From: a bacterium HR28
GTDB taxonomy: Bacteria > Chloroflexota > Chloroflexia > Thermomicrobiales > Thermomicrobiaceae
Length of the DNA: 64,000 bases
Assembly: GCA_002898255.1 (NCBI GenBank)
Contig: BEIE01000003.1
Span: 1 to 64,000, forward strand
Reading direction: 5' to 3'
The notes below the pieces were generated by a model, which had not been told where the DNA came from, ran no database searches, and saw only the letters and a program-made list of their open reading frames with translations. This document shows positions 27,010-35,985 of this stretch, one piece after another. The first letter of the stretch is position 1, and each line of letters starts with the position of its first letter. The position numbers were made by a program, and so were the translations under genes.

Positions 27010-27803
27010 ATCCACCCCTCTCGACTGGCTTCAGCCGGTAGGTTTGACGGCGGAGGGTTCCGCATCGTCACGAGCCAGGCGGTCACGGCAGCCACGATGC
27101 TATCGAGTGCATCACCCCCAGGTTGCGCGATTACAGTAGCGGAGAGAGCCGGCGAGAGCGTGACACCAAGGCCCTGGAGGCCCCTGAGGATCTGCTCCCG
27201 GGTAGCTTGTGCGTAAGCCGTCCTTCCCTTGTAACCACGGTGTGGCAGAGCGAGTGCGCGGAGTGATACCGCAGGGCATACCTCCATCAGATAGGGCCGA
27301 TCCGCGGCACGTGGGTGAAACGGGGCGACCGCGACCACGCGTTGCTCAACGAGGGGGTGGAGAACTTCTCTTAACCACGCATCAGTCTAGCGAAAAAGGC
27401 GCAGGTTGGTCGGTGCAAAGGGAGCGTGTACGAGGCGATCCGTGAGTCGCTTGCGCTCGCGGCCAGAGATGTCTCGCCCGGCGCGTCGGAGGGCATCAGG
27501 ATCGGGAAAACGACGGGGATACGTGCACAACCAGTCCTCCCAGGTTGTATCCACGAGCGGAAGCGGCAAACTGAAGCAGGCATCACAGCCAATGACGCTT
27601 GGTCCGCTCCGTGCGATGAAGGAAACAAGTGCTGTCGGAACCGGCTGGGATGGATATTCGAGTAACGTCCGCACTGGTCGGCATTCTGCCACCGCGAGTT
27701 GGTCGTGATCTCCGGAAGCGACAGTGACCCAAGTTCGATCGGCAGCGTCTCGGGCAGCACTAAAGTCGATACCGATGAAGCGCGTGTGCGGTTCTACTTC
27801 CAT
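26967..27803 (-). pseudogene. DUF429 (predicted RNase H-like) gene interrupted by an in-frame TAG
   Basis: Two pieces in the same frame make one 278-residue DUF429-type protein. The N-terminal piece starts with FIGIDFSAARDAADRTWV. The C-terminal piece continues through RPYLMEVCPAVSLRALALP, YKGRTAYAQ and GGDALDSIVAAVTAWL, as in predicted RNase H-like DUF429 nucleases. They are separated only by a TAG at 27389-27387, placed after NLRLFR and before TDAWLREVL. This is what a single CAG-to-TAG change would give. The ATG at 27803 overlaps the end of the preceding gene on the minus strand. It may be a pseudogene, a sequencing error or a read-through gene. Confidence 0.75.
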
Positions 27804-28189
27804 GCGCGTTCTTCGAGTTCTCGCTCCAATGCGGCAGCGAGACGGGCAAAGGCGGGAGGGTGCTGTCGCGCGAGAATAGCCCGGACAAGAGGCAAGAGTT
27901 CCAGGTCGACTGCTTCCGCGAGCCGGAGAACTGGTCCACTTGGCCGCTCGATCCACCTGCCTCCAAAGGCCAACCGAATAGTCTCGCCGACGTAGGCGGC
28001 AAGCGGCTGCGCGAGCTCTGTGAGGTCCTGTGGACGCTCGCCGCCATAGACCTCGGCGAGATGCAACCACTCGTCGAGGAGGTCATCGAGCACGGCAAGC
28101 GAGTCCAGCGAGAAATCGAGTTCCTGACCTGTTGCTTCGCGAACTCGCTCGGCAAACTCTCGTGCCAGGCGAGACCGATCCTGTGTCAT
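27794..28189 (-). CDS. Hypothetical protein, DUF3806-like
   Basis: The 131-residue protein has a helical pattern, with an N-terminal LAREFAERVREATG segment, LAVLDDLLDEWLHLAE and YVGETIRLAFGGRW. The AYVGE...GGRW pattern recalls DUF3806-type small proteins, which carry no assigned activity. The ATG at 28189 has a GGGAGA site. Its last bases overlap the ATG of the DUF429 gene, so the two were probably translated together. The family assignment is weak. Confidence 0.6.
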   Translation of the reverse strand: MTQDRSRLAREFAERVREATGQELDFSLDSLAVLDDLLDEWLHLAEVYGGERPQDLTELAQPLAAYVGETIRLAFGGRWIERPSGPVLRLAEAVDLELLPLVRAILARQHPPAFARLAAALERELEERAWK

Positions 28190-28466
28190 CACTCTCCCTG
28201 AGGCCAGTGTACCGCATGTTGGAAGGGATCTGACTGGACGAGTACGTAAAGACACAACGGCCTTGCAGAGATTCTCGCTTTTGAGGGCGGGGTATGCGAA
28301 CTCCCTTGGCGCTTGTCTGGATATCCCCCGTGATTGGCGACGTAGGGACCTGGCTGTAGGGTCAATTGTGTAGCGATGGCATCGGATAACACAGAAGAGG
28401 TGACAGTGGAGCCGCTCGTGCTCTATCCTGCGCCTGGAGAAGGACAAGAGGAGAAAGGAGTTGACG

Positions 28467-29384
28467 GTGCTGCATCCGGAGCGAAGCGTCCTTTCCGTTC
28501 CCGGTTCACGGCCAGAACTCTTCGAGAAAGCGTTGCGTTCTGAAGCGGATCTCGTTTTTCTCGATCTTGAAGATTCGGTCGCGGAGACTGCAAAGGCGGA
28601 GGCGCGCCGTCATGTCGCGCGGGCCTTGCAGGAACTGGATTGGCTGGGACGTCCACGAGCTGTGCGGATTAACCCACTGGACTCACCACACTGCTATCGT
28701 GATCTGGTCGAACTTGTCGAATCGGCTGGCAATCGCCTCAACATCATCATTCTGCCCAAGGTTGACCACCCCGACGAGGTCCGTGCGGTTTGCCTACTGT
28801 TGAACCAGCTGGAAACTGCGGGTGGTATTGGGCATCGCATCGAGTTAGAAGTTCAGCTTGAAACGGCGAGTGGGATTCTGCATGCGGCAGCGATTGCCGC
28901 AGCGAGCGATCGGCTGCGCAGTCTCGTTTTCGGTCCGGGCGACTACGCAGCCTCGGTCGGAATGCCGATGACTGCGATCGGAATGACCGATCGCTGGGAC
29001 GAGGTTTACGGTGGTTCCCGGCTCCACTATCCGATGCACCAATTGCTCGTCGCCGCGCGGGCTTATGGACTCCGGGCGATCGATGGTCCCTACGCCGATT
29101 ATCGGGATCTTGACGGATTGCGCCGTGCTGCTCTTCAGGCGAGGGCGCTCGGGTATGACGGCAAGTGGTGCATCCATCCAGCGCAGATCTCGGTCGTAAA
29201 CGAGGTGTTCACACCGACAGAAGATGAAATCGCGTGGGCAAAGGAAGTGCTGCGTGCCTATCACGAAGCTGAGCAGCAGCGCCGTGGCGCGACGGCAATT
29301 GGGACGACGATGATCGATGCGGCGAGCTTGCGGATGGCCGAGAGCACGTTGGCACGTGCTCGCGCGGCAGGTCTGGGGTTCTGA
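28467..29384 (+). CDS. CitE-like HpcH/HpaI aldolase (CoA ester lyase)
   Basis: The 305-residue protein matches the citrate-lyase beta/malyl-CoA lyase family. Visible elements include RSVLSVPGSRPELFEKAL, FLDLEDSVAETAKAEAR, INPLDSPHCYRDL, LPKVDHPDEV, LEVQLETASGILHAAAI (metal-binding Glu) and VFGPGDYAASVG. Such enzymes cleave or form (3S)-malyl- or citramalyl-CoA-type esters with magnesium. No citrate lyase alpha or gamma subunit lies nearby, so a stand-alone CoA ester lyase is likely. GTG 28467 is chosen since AGGAG lies six bases upstream. Confidence 0.85.
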   Translation: MLHPERSVLSVPGSRPELFEKALRSEADLVFLDLEDSVAETAKAEARRHVARALQELDWLGRPRAVRINPLDSPHCYRDLVELVESAGNRLNIIILPKVDHPDEVRAVCLLLNQLETAGGIGHRIELEVQLETASGILHAAAIAAASDRLRSLVFGPGDYAASVGMPMTAIGMTDRWDEVYGGSRLHYPMHQLLVAARAYGLRAIDGPYADYRDLDGLRRAALQARALGYDGKWCIHPAQISVVNEVFTPTEDEIAWAKEVLRAYHEAEQQRRGATAIGTTMIDAASLRMAESTLARARAAGLGF

Positions 29385-29646
29385 CCCTGACACATCAAGC
29401 CTTTGTGCGACTATAGGGCAAGGAGCAGCTAGCAGACTGACTCAACTTTTGCCCGATTTCCAAGCGTGAGGGCGCCTGCTGCTCAAGGGTGGCTCCGGGC
29501 GATGCGGTACCTTGCATTGCGCTTTCAGCTCATTTAATGGGCGATTGCCGGGGTTCGCGGTTCATGGTAGGGTAACGCTCGGCTAGAGCACACCGCGAAG
29601 CGGTCGTGCAGGTAGGGTATGCCCATGCACGGGCGGGAGGCGGGTC

Positions 29647-30105
29647 GTGTCTTTCGACCTGCGGCTCTGGTTGCTTGTTCTGGTGAGCGCACTGCTGCTG
29701 GTAACCATCGAGTTGACAGAAGACTATTTAGAACGGAGTTGGCCGCGCGTCCGTCGGCCAGCTGACGGATGGGCTTCGTCGGAGGGGGTGCGGCAACTTT
29801 GGACGGTAGTAGGGGCGCTGGTTTTTCCAGGTATTGTTTTGCTCCTCTTGAATCTTGCGGTGCTCGTCTGGCGTGACCTGTCGCTGGCGCCGGTACTTGT
29901 GCTTGGCGGAATGTTAATTGGCCTCGGCTGGGCCGGATACCTCCTACTGATCAGTCAAATCGGCGGGCTAGATGATTATCTCGAAGGGATTGGAGCAACA
30001 CTTCCGCTCGCACTGATGGCTGTACTACTTGTCGGCGATCTCCTCCTCCTGATTGCTTTACTTAGCTCGTTACCGGACGTCTCTCTGCGGCGATTGTTGC
30101 CTTAA
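29647..30105 (+). CDS. Four-helix membrane protein of unknown function
   Basis: The 152-residue protein has about four hydrophobic helices, starting with LRLWLLVLVSALLLVTIELT and ending with MAVLLVGDLLLLIALL. A Trp/Arg-rich linker (EDYLERSWPRVRRPADGW) follows the first helix. No family or catalytic motif was recognised. GTG 29647 has a GGGAGG site. The 3' end overlaps the convergent rex gene by 44 bases. Confidence 0.65.
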   Translation: MSFDLRLWLLVLVSALLLVTIELTEDYLERSWPRVRRPADGWASSEGVRQLWTVVGALVFPGIVLLLLNLAVLVWRDLSLAPVLVLGGMLIGLGWAGYLLLISQIGGLDDYLEGIGATLPLALMAVLLVGDLLLLIALLSSLPDVSLRRLLP

Positions 30106-30775
30106 GCTCTGGAACTGAGGTCGCGTGTCCGTTCTCCTCTGAGCGATATCCATTTTCGCGAACATAGTACGTCATGCTCTGGAGCATGCTGATCGGGTCG
30201 ATTTCGCGTACTGTGACATCGGGGGGAACGTGTAGCACGACGGGAGCATAGTTGAGGATGGCTCGCACTCCTCCTGCCACAAGACGGTTGGCGACTTCTT
30301 GCGCCGCTTCTGCCGGAACAGCGATGATGCCGATGCGGATGCCGAGTTCTCTGATGACTCGTTCGATCTCGGTCTCGGGCAGGACAACTATTCCATTGAC
30401 GACCTGACCGACGTGCTCAGGATTCTTGGCGAAGATCGCCGCGATCCGGAAGCCGTTCGGCTCGAAGCCGCGATAATGGGCGATGGCTTGGCCAAGATTT
30501 CCATATCCAACGAGCGCCACGTCCCAGAGCCGATCGAGTTGCAGGACACCTTCGAGTTCGCGGATTAGTGCCTCGACCGAATAGCCGTAGCCCTGCTTGC
30601 CGAAACGGCCAAAGTAGGAGAGGTCGCGTCGGATCTGTGCTGCAGTCGAGCCGAGTTGCTGGGCGAGCTCTTCCGACGAGATGGTTCGCCAGCCTTCACG
30701 TTGCAGCTGGCGGAGAGTCCGCAAGTACAGTGGTAGGCGTCTGATGACGATATCAGGAACCGCTCCGTTGCGCAC
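30062..30775 (-). CDS. rex: Redox-sensing transcriptional repressor Rex
   Basis: Rex is a dimeric repressor that releases DNA when NADH rises, controlling respiratory and fermentative genes. The 237-residue protein has the N-terminal winged helix (LPLYLRTLRQLQREGW, STAAQIRRDLSYFGRFGKQG). A Rossmann domain (VALVGYGNLGQAIAHYRGF) follows, then the C-terminal dimer helix. A sequence-like Rex site (TTGTGAA/TTCACAA) was not found near any promoter in view. Start is GTG 30775. nadE follows upstream on the same strand. Confidence 0.93.
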   Translation of the reverse strand: MRNGAVPDIVIRRLPLYLRTLRQLQREGWRTISSEELAQQLGSTAAQIRRDLSYFGRFGKQGYGYSVEALIRELEGVLQLDRLWDVALVGYGNLGQAIAHYRGFEPNGFRIAAIFAKNPEHVGQVVNGIVVLPETEIERVIRELGIRIGIIAVPAEAAQEVANRLVAGGVRAILNYAPVVLHVPPDVTVREIDPISMLQSMTYYVRENGYRSEENGHATSVPELKATIAAERRPVTS

Positions 30776-30872
30776 CGCTCGCTCGCCTTCCCTCGGTCGA
30801 GTTCATCCCAAATCCATGCTCACGATGAGTCGTGTGGCGCAACTGTACCAATTCTGTGAGGAACGCGGCAAC

Positions 30873-32633
30873 TCAACCGCGGAACCAGTTCGCGATAGGC
30901 AATCGGCGATCGCGGCCGAATGCACGCGGCGTAAGCTTGACCCCTGGCGGGGCTTGACGCCGCTTGTATTCCGCTCGATCGACCATTGCGATGACACGAT
31001 CGACAATCTCGGGATCAAACCCTTCACGGATCAGTTCTTCTCGCCCCATGTCGTGCTCGACGTAAAGTTCGAGCAATGGGTCGAGGATCTCGAACGGCGG
31101 CAGGGTGTCGACATCTTTCTGATTGGGGCGGAGTTCCGCGGAAGGGGGCTTCGTGAACACGCGCTCGGGAATGACAGGCGAAATACTGTTGCGATACCGT
31201 GCCAGTTCGTAGACGAGAAGCTTCGGAACGTCTTTGAGTACGCCGAATCCCCCAGCCATGTCGCCATACAATGTGGCGTAACCACAGGCCATCTCAGACT
31301 TGTTGCCGGTTGTCAGGACAATAGGGCCAAAGCGATTGGAATAGGTCATCAGGATGGTGCCACGGATACGGGCCTGGAGATTCTCGTCGGCGACATCGGG
31401 TTCTTCGGGTTGGTTACCCAACGGTGCAAGCACCTCGCGGAAGACGCGGTGTACGGGCTCGATGGGAATGACGATAAAGCGGATTCCCAGATTCCGGGCG
31501 AGCGCTTCAGCATCCTCGATGCTGTGCCGCGAAGAATACCGGCTCGGCATCGAAAGACCGGTCACATTCTCCGGCCCAAGGGCGTCTGCTGCGATGCAGG
31601 CCGTCAATGATGAGTCGATCCCACCCGAGAGGCCGATGACCGCGGTACGGAAACCCGTCTTGCGGACATAGTCACGGACGCCGGTAACCAGTGCTTGGTA
31701 AATCTCGGCGGTTCCCTCAAGGGGTATCCGTTGTCGGCGGACATGCTCCGGCAGCGGTGGTAGCTGTCCATCTGGCACCGGCAGCGGGATCTCACGGTCG
31801 ATGACAGGTAGCGTGGGATGCGGCTCGGAACGTGCAAGCCACCGTCGTCGGGGATCGTGGAGCCAACTGGAAAGCACACGTGTGACAGGCAGATCGACGA
31901 TAACAAGGTCCTCTTCGAACGAGGCACCTCGGGCGAGGACTGTCCCGTTCGGGTCAAGGACGATACTGTTCCCGTCGAAAACAAGCTCGTCCTGACCACC
32001 GACCATATTGACGTACGCGAGATAGCAGCCGCAATCCGAGGCGCGAGTTTGTAGCATAGTCTGACGCTGTTGCCACTTCCCACGGTGATATGGGGAACCG
32101 TTGATGTTGACCAGAAGGTCGATTCCCTGCGTCGCGAGGCTGCTGGCTGGTCCCACGGGGTACCAGATATCCTCGCAGATCGTCACGCCAAAGCGCAGAT
32201 TCCCCCAGAGGAATCGATACGTCTGCGTCCCGCGAGCAAAATAGCGATCTTCGTCGAAGACACCATACGTCGGCAGGTGGTGCTTGGGCACGACGGCAAC
32301 GAGCTCGCCGCGGGCGAGGACGGCCGCTCCGTTGTAGAGCATGCCGCCTTCCACCCAGGGGACGCCGACGATGAGCACTCGATCAGGAACGACATCGAGG
32401 AGTTGGAGGAGTGCACGGCGGGCTGCCTCGATGAAGCTCACCTTGAGGAGGAGGTCTTCTGGCGGATAGCCAGTGATGACAAGCTCTGGGAAGGCGATAA
32501 TAGAGCTGCCGAGTTCTGCTGCCTGCCGTGCCAGGTCACGAATCAATCGGACGTTCCCAGGAAAGTCCCCAACCGTTGGATCGACTTGTGCCAGTGCAAT
32601 CCGCCAGGTATCGCGTGTCACCTCGTCTGCCAC
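30873..32633 (-). CDS. nadE: Glutamine-dependent NAD+ synthetase
   Basis: The 586-residue enzyme makes NAD from deamido-NAD, ATP and glutamine. The N-terminal nitrilase-like glutaminase domain shows its Glu-Lys-Cys triad in FPELVITGYPPEDL, VPKHHLPTYGVFDE and FGVTICEDIWYP. The C-terminal synthetase domain has the ATP-binding SGGIDSSLTACIA near residue 325 and TTGNKSEMACGYATLYGD. Start is GTG 32633, with AAGGA upstream. It lies upstream of rex on the same strand, linking NAD synthesis to NADH sensing. Confidence 0.96.
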   Translation of the reverse strand: MADEVTRDTWRIALAQVDPTVGDFPGNVRLIRDLARQAAELGSSIIAFPELVITGYPPEDLLLKVSFIEAARRALLQLLDVVPDRVLIVGVPWVEGGMLYNGAAVLARGELVAVVPKHHLPTYGVFDEDRYFARGTQTYRFLWGNLRFGVTICEDIWYPVGPASSLATQGIDLLVNINGSPYHRGKWQQRQTMLQTRASDCGCYLAYVNMVGGQDELVFDGNSIVLDPNGTVLARGASFEEDLVIVDLPVTRVLSSWLHDPRRRWLARSEPHPTLPVIDREIPLPVPDGQLPPLPEHVRRQRIPLEGTAEIYQALVTGVRDYVRKTGFRTAVIGLSGGIDSSLTACIAADALGPENVTGLSMPSRYSSRHSIEDAEALARNLGIRFIVIPIEPVHRVFREVLAPLGNQPEEPDVADENLQARIRGTILMTYSNRFGPIVLTTGNKSEMACGYATLYGDMAGGFGVLKDVPKLLVYELARYRNSISPVIPERVFTKPPSAELRPNQKDVDTLPPFEILDPLLELYVEHDMGREELIREGFDPEIVDRVIAMVDRAEYKRRQAPPGVKLTPRAFGRDRRLPIANWFRG

Positions 32634-32771
32634 CGTCGCTTCCTTCCCCCATCTTGGCGATTGTCGCTTGTCTCTCAGTGTAACAACGGTCAGCTGTGCT
32701 CGGTGCCGTACAATTTGGACCAGCATCCGGAACGAAGCGGCCCGAGCGGGCTCGGATGGATCGTTAGGACA

Positions 32772-34517
32772 ATGTTGCTGCAACTCACAATCCGAAACAT
32801 TGCAATCATCCGCGAAGTCCAATTGGAGTTCGGCCCGGGTTTCACTGCGCTGACCGGGGAGACAGGCGCTGGGAAGTCAATCCTCATCGATGCATTGGGG
32901 CTCGTGCTCGGAGCACGTGCCTCGAGTGATCTCGTGCGAAGCGGCGCGTCGCGCGCCTGGGTCGAGGCGATCTTCGATGTCTCTCAGCTCAGTGCGCCCG
33001 GGTTGGCCGCGACACTCGCTGAGTATGGAATCGTGCCGGAGGACGATCAATTGATCCTTTCCCGAGAAGTGCAAGCGAACGGGCGCAGTCTCGCTCGAGT
33101 GAACGGGCAGGCTGTGCCGGCGGGGGTGCTCGCGACGATCGGCGCAGCTCTGGTCGATATCCATGGGCAGAGTGACCATCTCTCGCTTCTCAAGACCGAA
33201 CGGCAGCTCGAGCTCCTCGATCGGTTTGGCGGATTGCTCCCGCTGCGCAGTGAATTGGCACGGGCAGTTCGTGAGTTTCGCGCGACACTGCGCGAACTTG
33301 ACCAGTTACGCGCCCAGGAGCGCGATCGAGCGCATCGCATCGACTTGCTGCGGTACCAGCTCCAAGAGATTACGGGTGCTCGGCTGCGGCCGGACGAAGA
33401 GGAAGAACTACAGCGAGAGCGAGCTCGTCTGCAGAATGCTGAGCGTCTCGCGATGCTCGCCCAAGAGGTCGTCACGAATTTGGACGGCGAAGACTACGCA
33501 CCGTTGGACGCACTGCGGCGTGCAAGCTTGCGATTGGAGGAGCTTGCACGTCTGGATCCCGAACAGCAAGGGCTTGTTGGGCAGCTCCGAGAAGCGCTCT
33601 ATAGCATTGAAGATGTCGTGCGAACGATGCGCGTGTACGCGGAGACGGTCGAGTCTGATCCCGATCGCCTGGCAGCGATTGAAGACCGACTTGAATTGCT
33701 CAGACGCCTCAAGCGCAAGTATGGCGGAACGGTCGAAGAGATCTTAAGCTACGCTGAGCGGGCGCGACGAGAGTTGGAGACGCTGGAATCGAGCGATGAG
33801 CGGATCGCTGAGCTGGAGGCGCGGGCCGAGGCGCTTGCGGCTGAGGTTGTTCAGCGGGCTGAGGAGTTGAGCCAGCGTCGGCGCAGAGCGGCTGTCGACT
33901 TGGAACGCGCGATGAGCGAGGCGATGCGGGCGCTGCGGCTTGGTCAAGGAATATTTACTGTGCTCTTTGACGATTCGGCTCGCCCGGAGTCGCTTGTCGA
34001 GCGTGCTGCGACCTGCAGCGAAAGCGGATGGGATCGGGCGGAATTTCTCATCGCGCCGAATCCCGGTCAGGAACCGCGGCCACTCGCGCGGATTGCTTCT
34101 GGTGGTGAGATGGCACGGTTGATGTTGGCCTTGAAATCGATCTTGTCCGAGGTGGATGAGACGCCGACACTGGTATTTGACGAAGTTGATGTGGGGATCG
34201 GAAGCCGGAGCGCACAAGTCGTGGGTGAACGGTTGTGGGAACTCGCCCAACGACATCAGGTCATTGTGATCAGCCACCTTCCACAGATCGCAGCGTTTGC
34301 GGATCGACACTATAAAATCACGAAGCATGTCGAGGAAGGAACGACGGAAACTCTTGTCCACGAGCTCCGTGGAGAAGCGCGCCTGGAGGAGCTGGCAGCG
34401 ATGATGGATGGCGTGCCGATCACCCCAGAGTCGCTGGCGAATGCACGGGCGATGGTGGAGCGCGTGGAGCAACGGAAGGCGGCGCTCGCGGGCATCCGTG
34501 TCGGCTCGAACCGGTGA
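32772..34517 (+). CDS. recN: DNA repair protein RecN
   Basis: RecN is an SMC-like ATPase acting early in double-strand-break repair. The protein begins MLLQLTIRNIAIIREVQLEF and has Walker A GETGAGKSILIDALGLVLGA near residue 36. A long coiled coil from about residue 160 to 370 follows. The C-terminal ABC signature is ARIASGGEMARLMLALK and Walker B is TLVFDEVDVGIG. The 581-residue length is typical. ATG 32772 is chosen from the conserved start. ybaB follows after a gap of 44 bases. Confidence 0.96.
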   Translation: MLLQLTIRNIAIIREVQLEFGPGFTALTGETGAGKSILIDALGLVLGARASSDLVRSGASRAWVEAIFDVSQLSAPGLAATLAEYGIVPEDDQLILSREVQANGRSLARVNGQAVPAGVLATIGAALVDIHGQSDHLSLLKTERQLELLDRFGGLLPLRSELARAVREFRATLRELDQLRAQERDRAHRIDLLRYQLQEITGARLRPDEEEELQRERARLQNAERLAMLAQEVVTNLDGEDYAPLDALRRASLRLEELARLDPEQQGLVGQLREALYSIEDVVRTMRVYAETVESDPDRLAAIEDRLELLRRLKRKYGGTVEEILSYAERARRELETLESSDERIAELEARAEALAAEVVQRAEELSQRRRRAAVDLERAMSEAMRALRLGQGIFTVLFDDSARPESLVERAATCSESGWDRAEFLIAPNPGQEPRPLARIASGGEMARLMLALKSILSEVDETPTLVFDEVDVGIGSRSAQVVGERLWELAQRHQVIVISHLPQIAAFADRHYKITKHVEEGTTETLVHELRGEARLEELAAMMDGVPITPESLANARAMVERVEQRKAALAGIRVGSNR

Positions 34518-34561
34518 AGGTGCGGTCAGGGCCCGTATGGGCAAGTGAAGGAAGGTGCGTC

Positions 34562-34873
34562 GTGCAGCCGAATTTGCGTCTTTTGAAGCAGGTTCAAGAG
34601 CAGCTAGCAAAGGTTCAGGCTGAATTATCTGAATTGGTGGTCGAGGGCTCGGCTGGCGGCGGGGCGGTGCGCGTTGAAGTGGACGGGTTACGGCACGTGC
34701 GTCGTGTGAGACTTGATCCAGCAGTGGTCCAGACAGGTGATACGGAAATGCTGGAGGACCTCATTGCAGCGGCGGTAAACGACGCGCTGCGCCGCGTCGA
34801 TGAGGCGGTCACGGCAAAGGTCGGTGCACTGGCGGGTGGGCTTGGTCTCCCGTTTCCCAGTGGATCTCTGTGA
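34562..34873 (+). CDS. Nucleoid-associated protein, YbaB/EbfC family
   Basis: The 103-residue protein matches the YbaB/EbfC family: an N-terminal helix (NLRLLKQVQEQLAKVQAEL), a central beta region (AVRVEVDGLRHVRRVRLDP) and a C-terminal helix (DLIAAAVNDALRRVDEAV). These small dimers bind and bridge DNA. GTG 34562 has GGAAGG six bases upstream. recR and dnaX, the usual neighbours, are absent; it is coupled to recN and precedes the first LLM gene. Confidence 0.88.
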   Translation: MQPNLRLLKQVQEQLAKVQAELSELVVEGSAGGGAVRVEVDGLRHVRRVRLDPAVVQTGDTEMLEDLIAAAVNDALRRVDEAVTAKVGALAGGLGLPFPSGSL

Positions 34874-34882
34874 GGAAGAGCC

Positions 34883-35857
34883 ATGAAGCTCGGGATCATG
34901 GTGGAGGGGCAAGAAGACGTTACCTGGGAGCGCTGGCTGCGCGTTGTGGATCTCGCTGAGGCCCTAGGTTTCGATTCCATTTGGCGCTCCGATCACCTCA
35001 CTTCGGTCGTTGGTGCTTCAGAGCGAGCTTCGCTTGCACTTTGGCCGTCGTTGACCGCCGCTGCGCTTCGTACAAAGCGGATTCGCTTCGGACAGCTCGT
35101 CTCTCCGGTCACTTTTCGCCATCCCGTGGAACTCGCCCAGCATGCGGTCGCGCTCGACCATCTCTCTGGAGGACGCTACGTGCTAGGCATTGGTGCGGGA
35201 TGGTTCGAACGGGAACATCGGGCGTTCGGGTTTGTTCTGCCGCCAGTCCGTGAGCGTTCAGAGCGCCTGCGCGAGGCGCTGGAGGTGATTCGGCTGCTGT
35301 GGAGTGGAGAGCCAATAACCTATCGTGGGCAATATTTCTGTCTTGAACAAGCTGTTCTCCGGCCACGGCCGCTTCGTCCGAGTGGTGTCCCCATCATGAT
35401 TGGGGGAGGTGGAGAGCGTAAGACGCTACGCCTCGTAGCTCAGTTCGCTGACGAGTGGAATCCAGGATTCACCGATCCAGATGGATTCCGTCGAAAGGAC
35501 GAGCGTCTTCGCGCCTACTGTTCGGAGTTGGGCCGTGATCCTGCGACTATCCGGCGAACCTTGATGGCAGGATACGTAATCGGCCGGACGGAGGTAGAGC
35601 TCCGGAAGCGAGCGATGCGGCTCCAAGAATATTTGACTGGGGAGCAACCACTGTACTTTACGCGACGTTACGAGGCAGATGAATTCTTAGCCGAGTTGCG
35701 CCGGCGTTCGTGGTTCGTCGGGCGGCCTGCGGAGATTGTCGATCAGCTGCGAACATGGGCTGCACTCGGCGTCGACCTGGTCATGCTACAGACGCTTGAT
35801 CTCGACGATATCGACCAGATTGAACTGATCGCCCGCGAAGTCCTACCGCACGTGTGA
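34883..35857 (+). CDS. LLM-class oxidoreductase (F420 or FMN), tandem copy 1
   Basis: The 324-residue protein is a bacterial-luciferase-like TIM barrel. Family features are the N-terminal GIMVEGQEDVTWERWLRVV and LGFDSIWRSDHL. RHPVELAQHAVALDHLSGGR, LGIGAGWFEREHRAFG, PIMIGGGGERKTLRLVAQFADEWN and LRRRSWFVGRPAEIVDQL follow. Such enzymes use FMN or F420 to oxidise or reduce small molecules; the substrate is unknown. The GGxGERxTL loop is a cofactor phosphate site in many F420-dependent members. It is the first of three closely related tandem genes and starts ten bases after ybaB. Confidence 0.82.
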   Translation: MKLGIMVEGQEDVTWERWLRVVDLAEALGFDSIWRSDHLTSVVGASERASLALWPSLTAAALRTKRIRFGQLVSPVTFRHPVELAQHAVALDHLSGGRYVLGIGAGWFEREHRAFGFVLPPVRERSERLREALEVIRLLWSGEPITYRGQYFCLEQAVLRPRPLRPSGVPIMIGGGGERKTLRLVAQFADEWNPGFTDPDGFRRKDERLRAYCSELGRDPATIRRTLMAGYVIGRTEVELRKRAMRLQEYLTGEQPLYFTRRYEADEFLAELRRRSWFVGRPAEIVDQLRTWAALGVDLVMLQTLDLDDIDQIELIAREVLPHV

Positions 35858-35985
35858 GTTCGGAAAGTGCGTCCAGTGGTCAGGACAGGGTTTTTGCGCG
35901 TTTTATAAAGTTCTAAAATAGTGAGATGCCTGCGTTGGAATGGTGATGCTCGGGACGCGTCGGGGGTTGGGAAGAGGACAGTTTC

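Noticed and set aside
32070-32771. N-terminal extension of RecN by 234 residues
   Set aside because: The extension lies opposite nadE and has no RecN-like pattern; RecN proper starts at ATG 32772.
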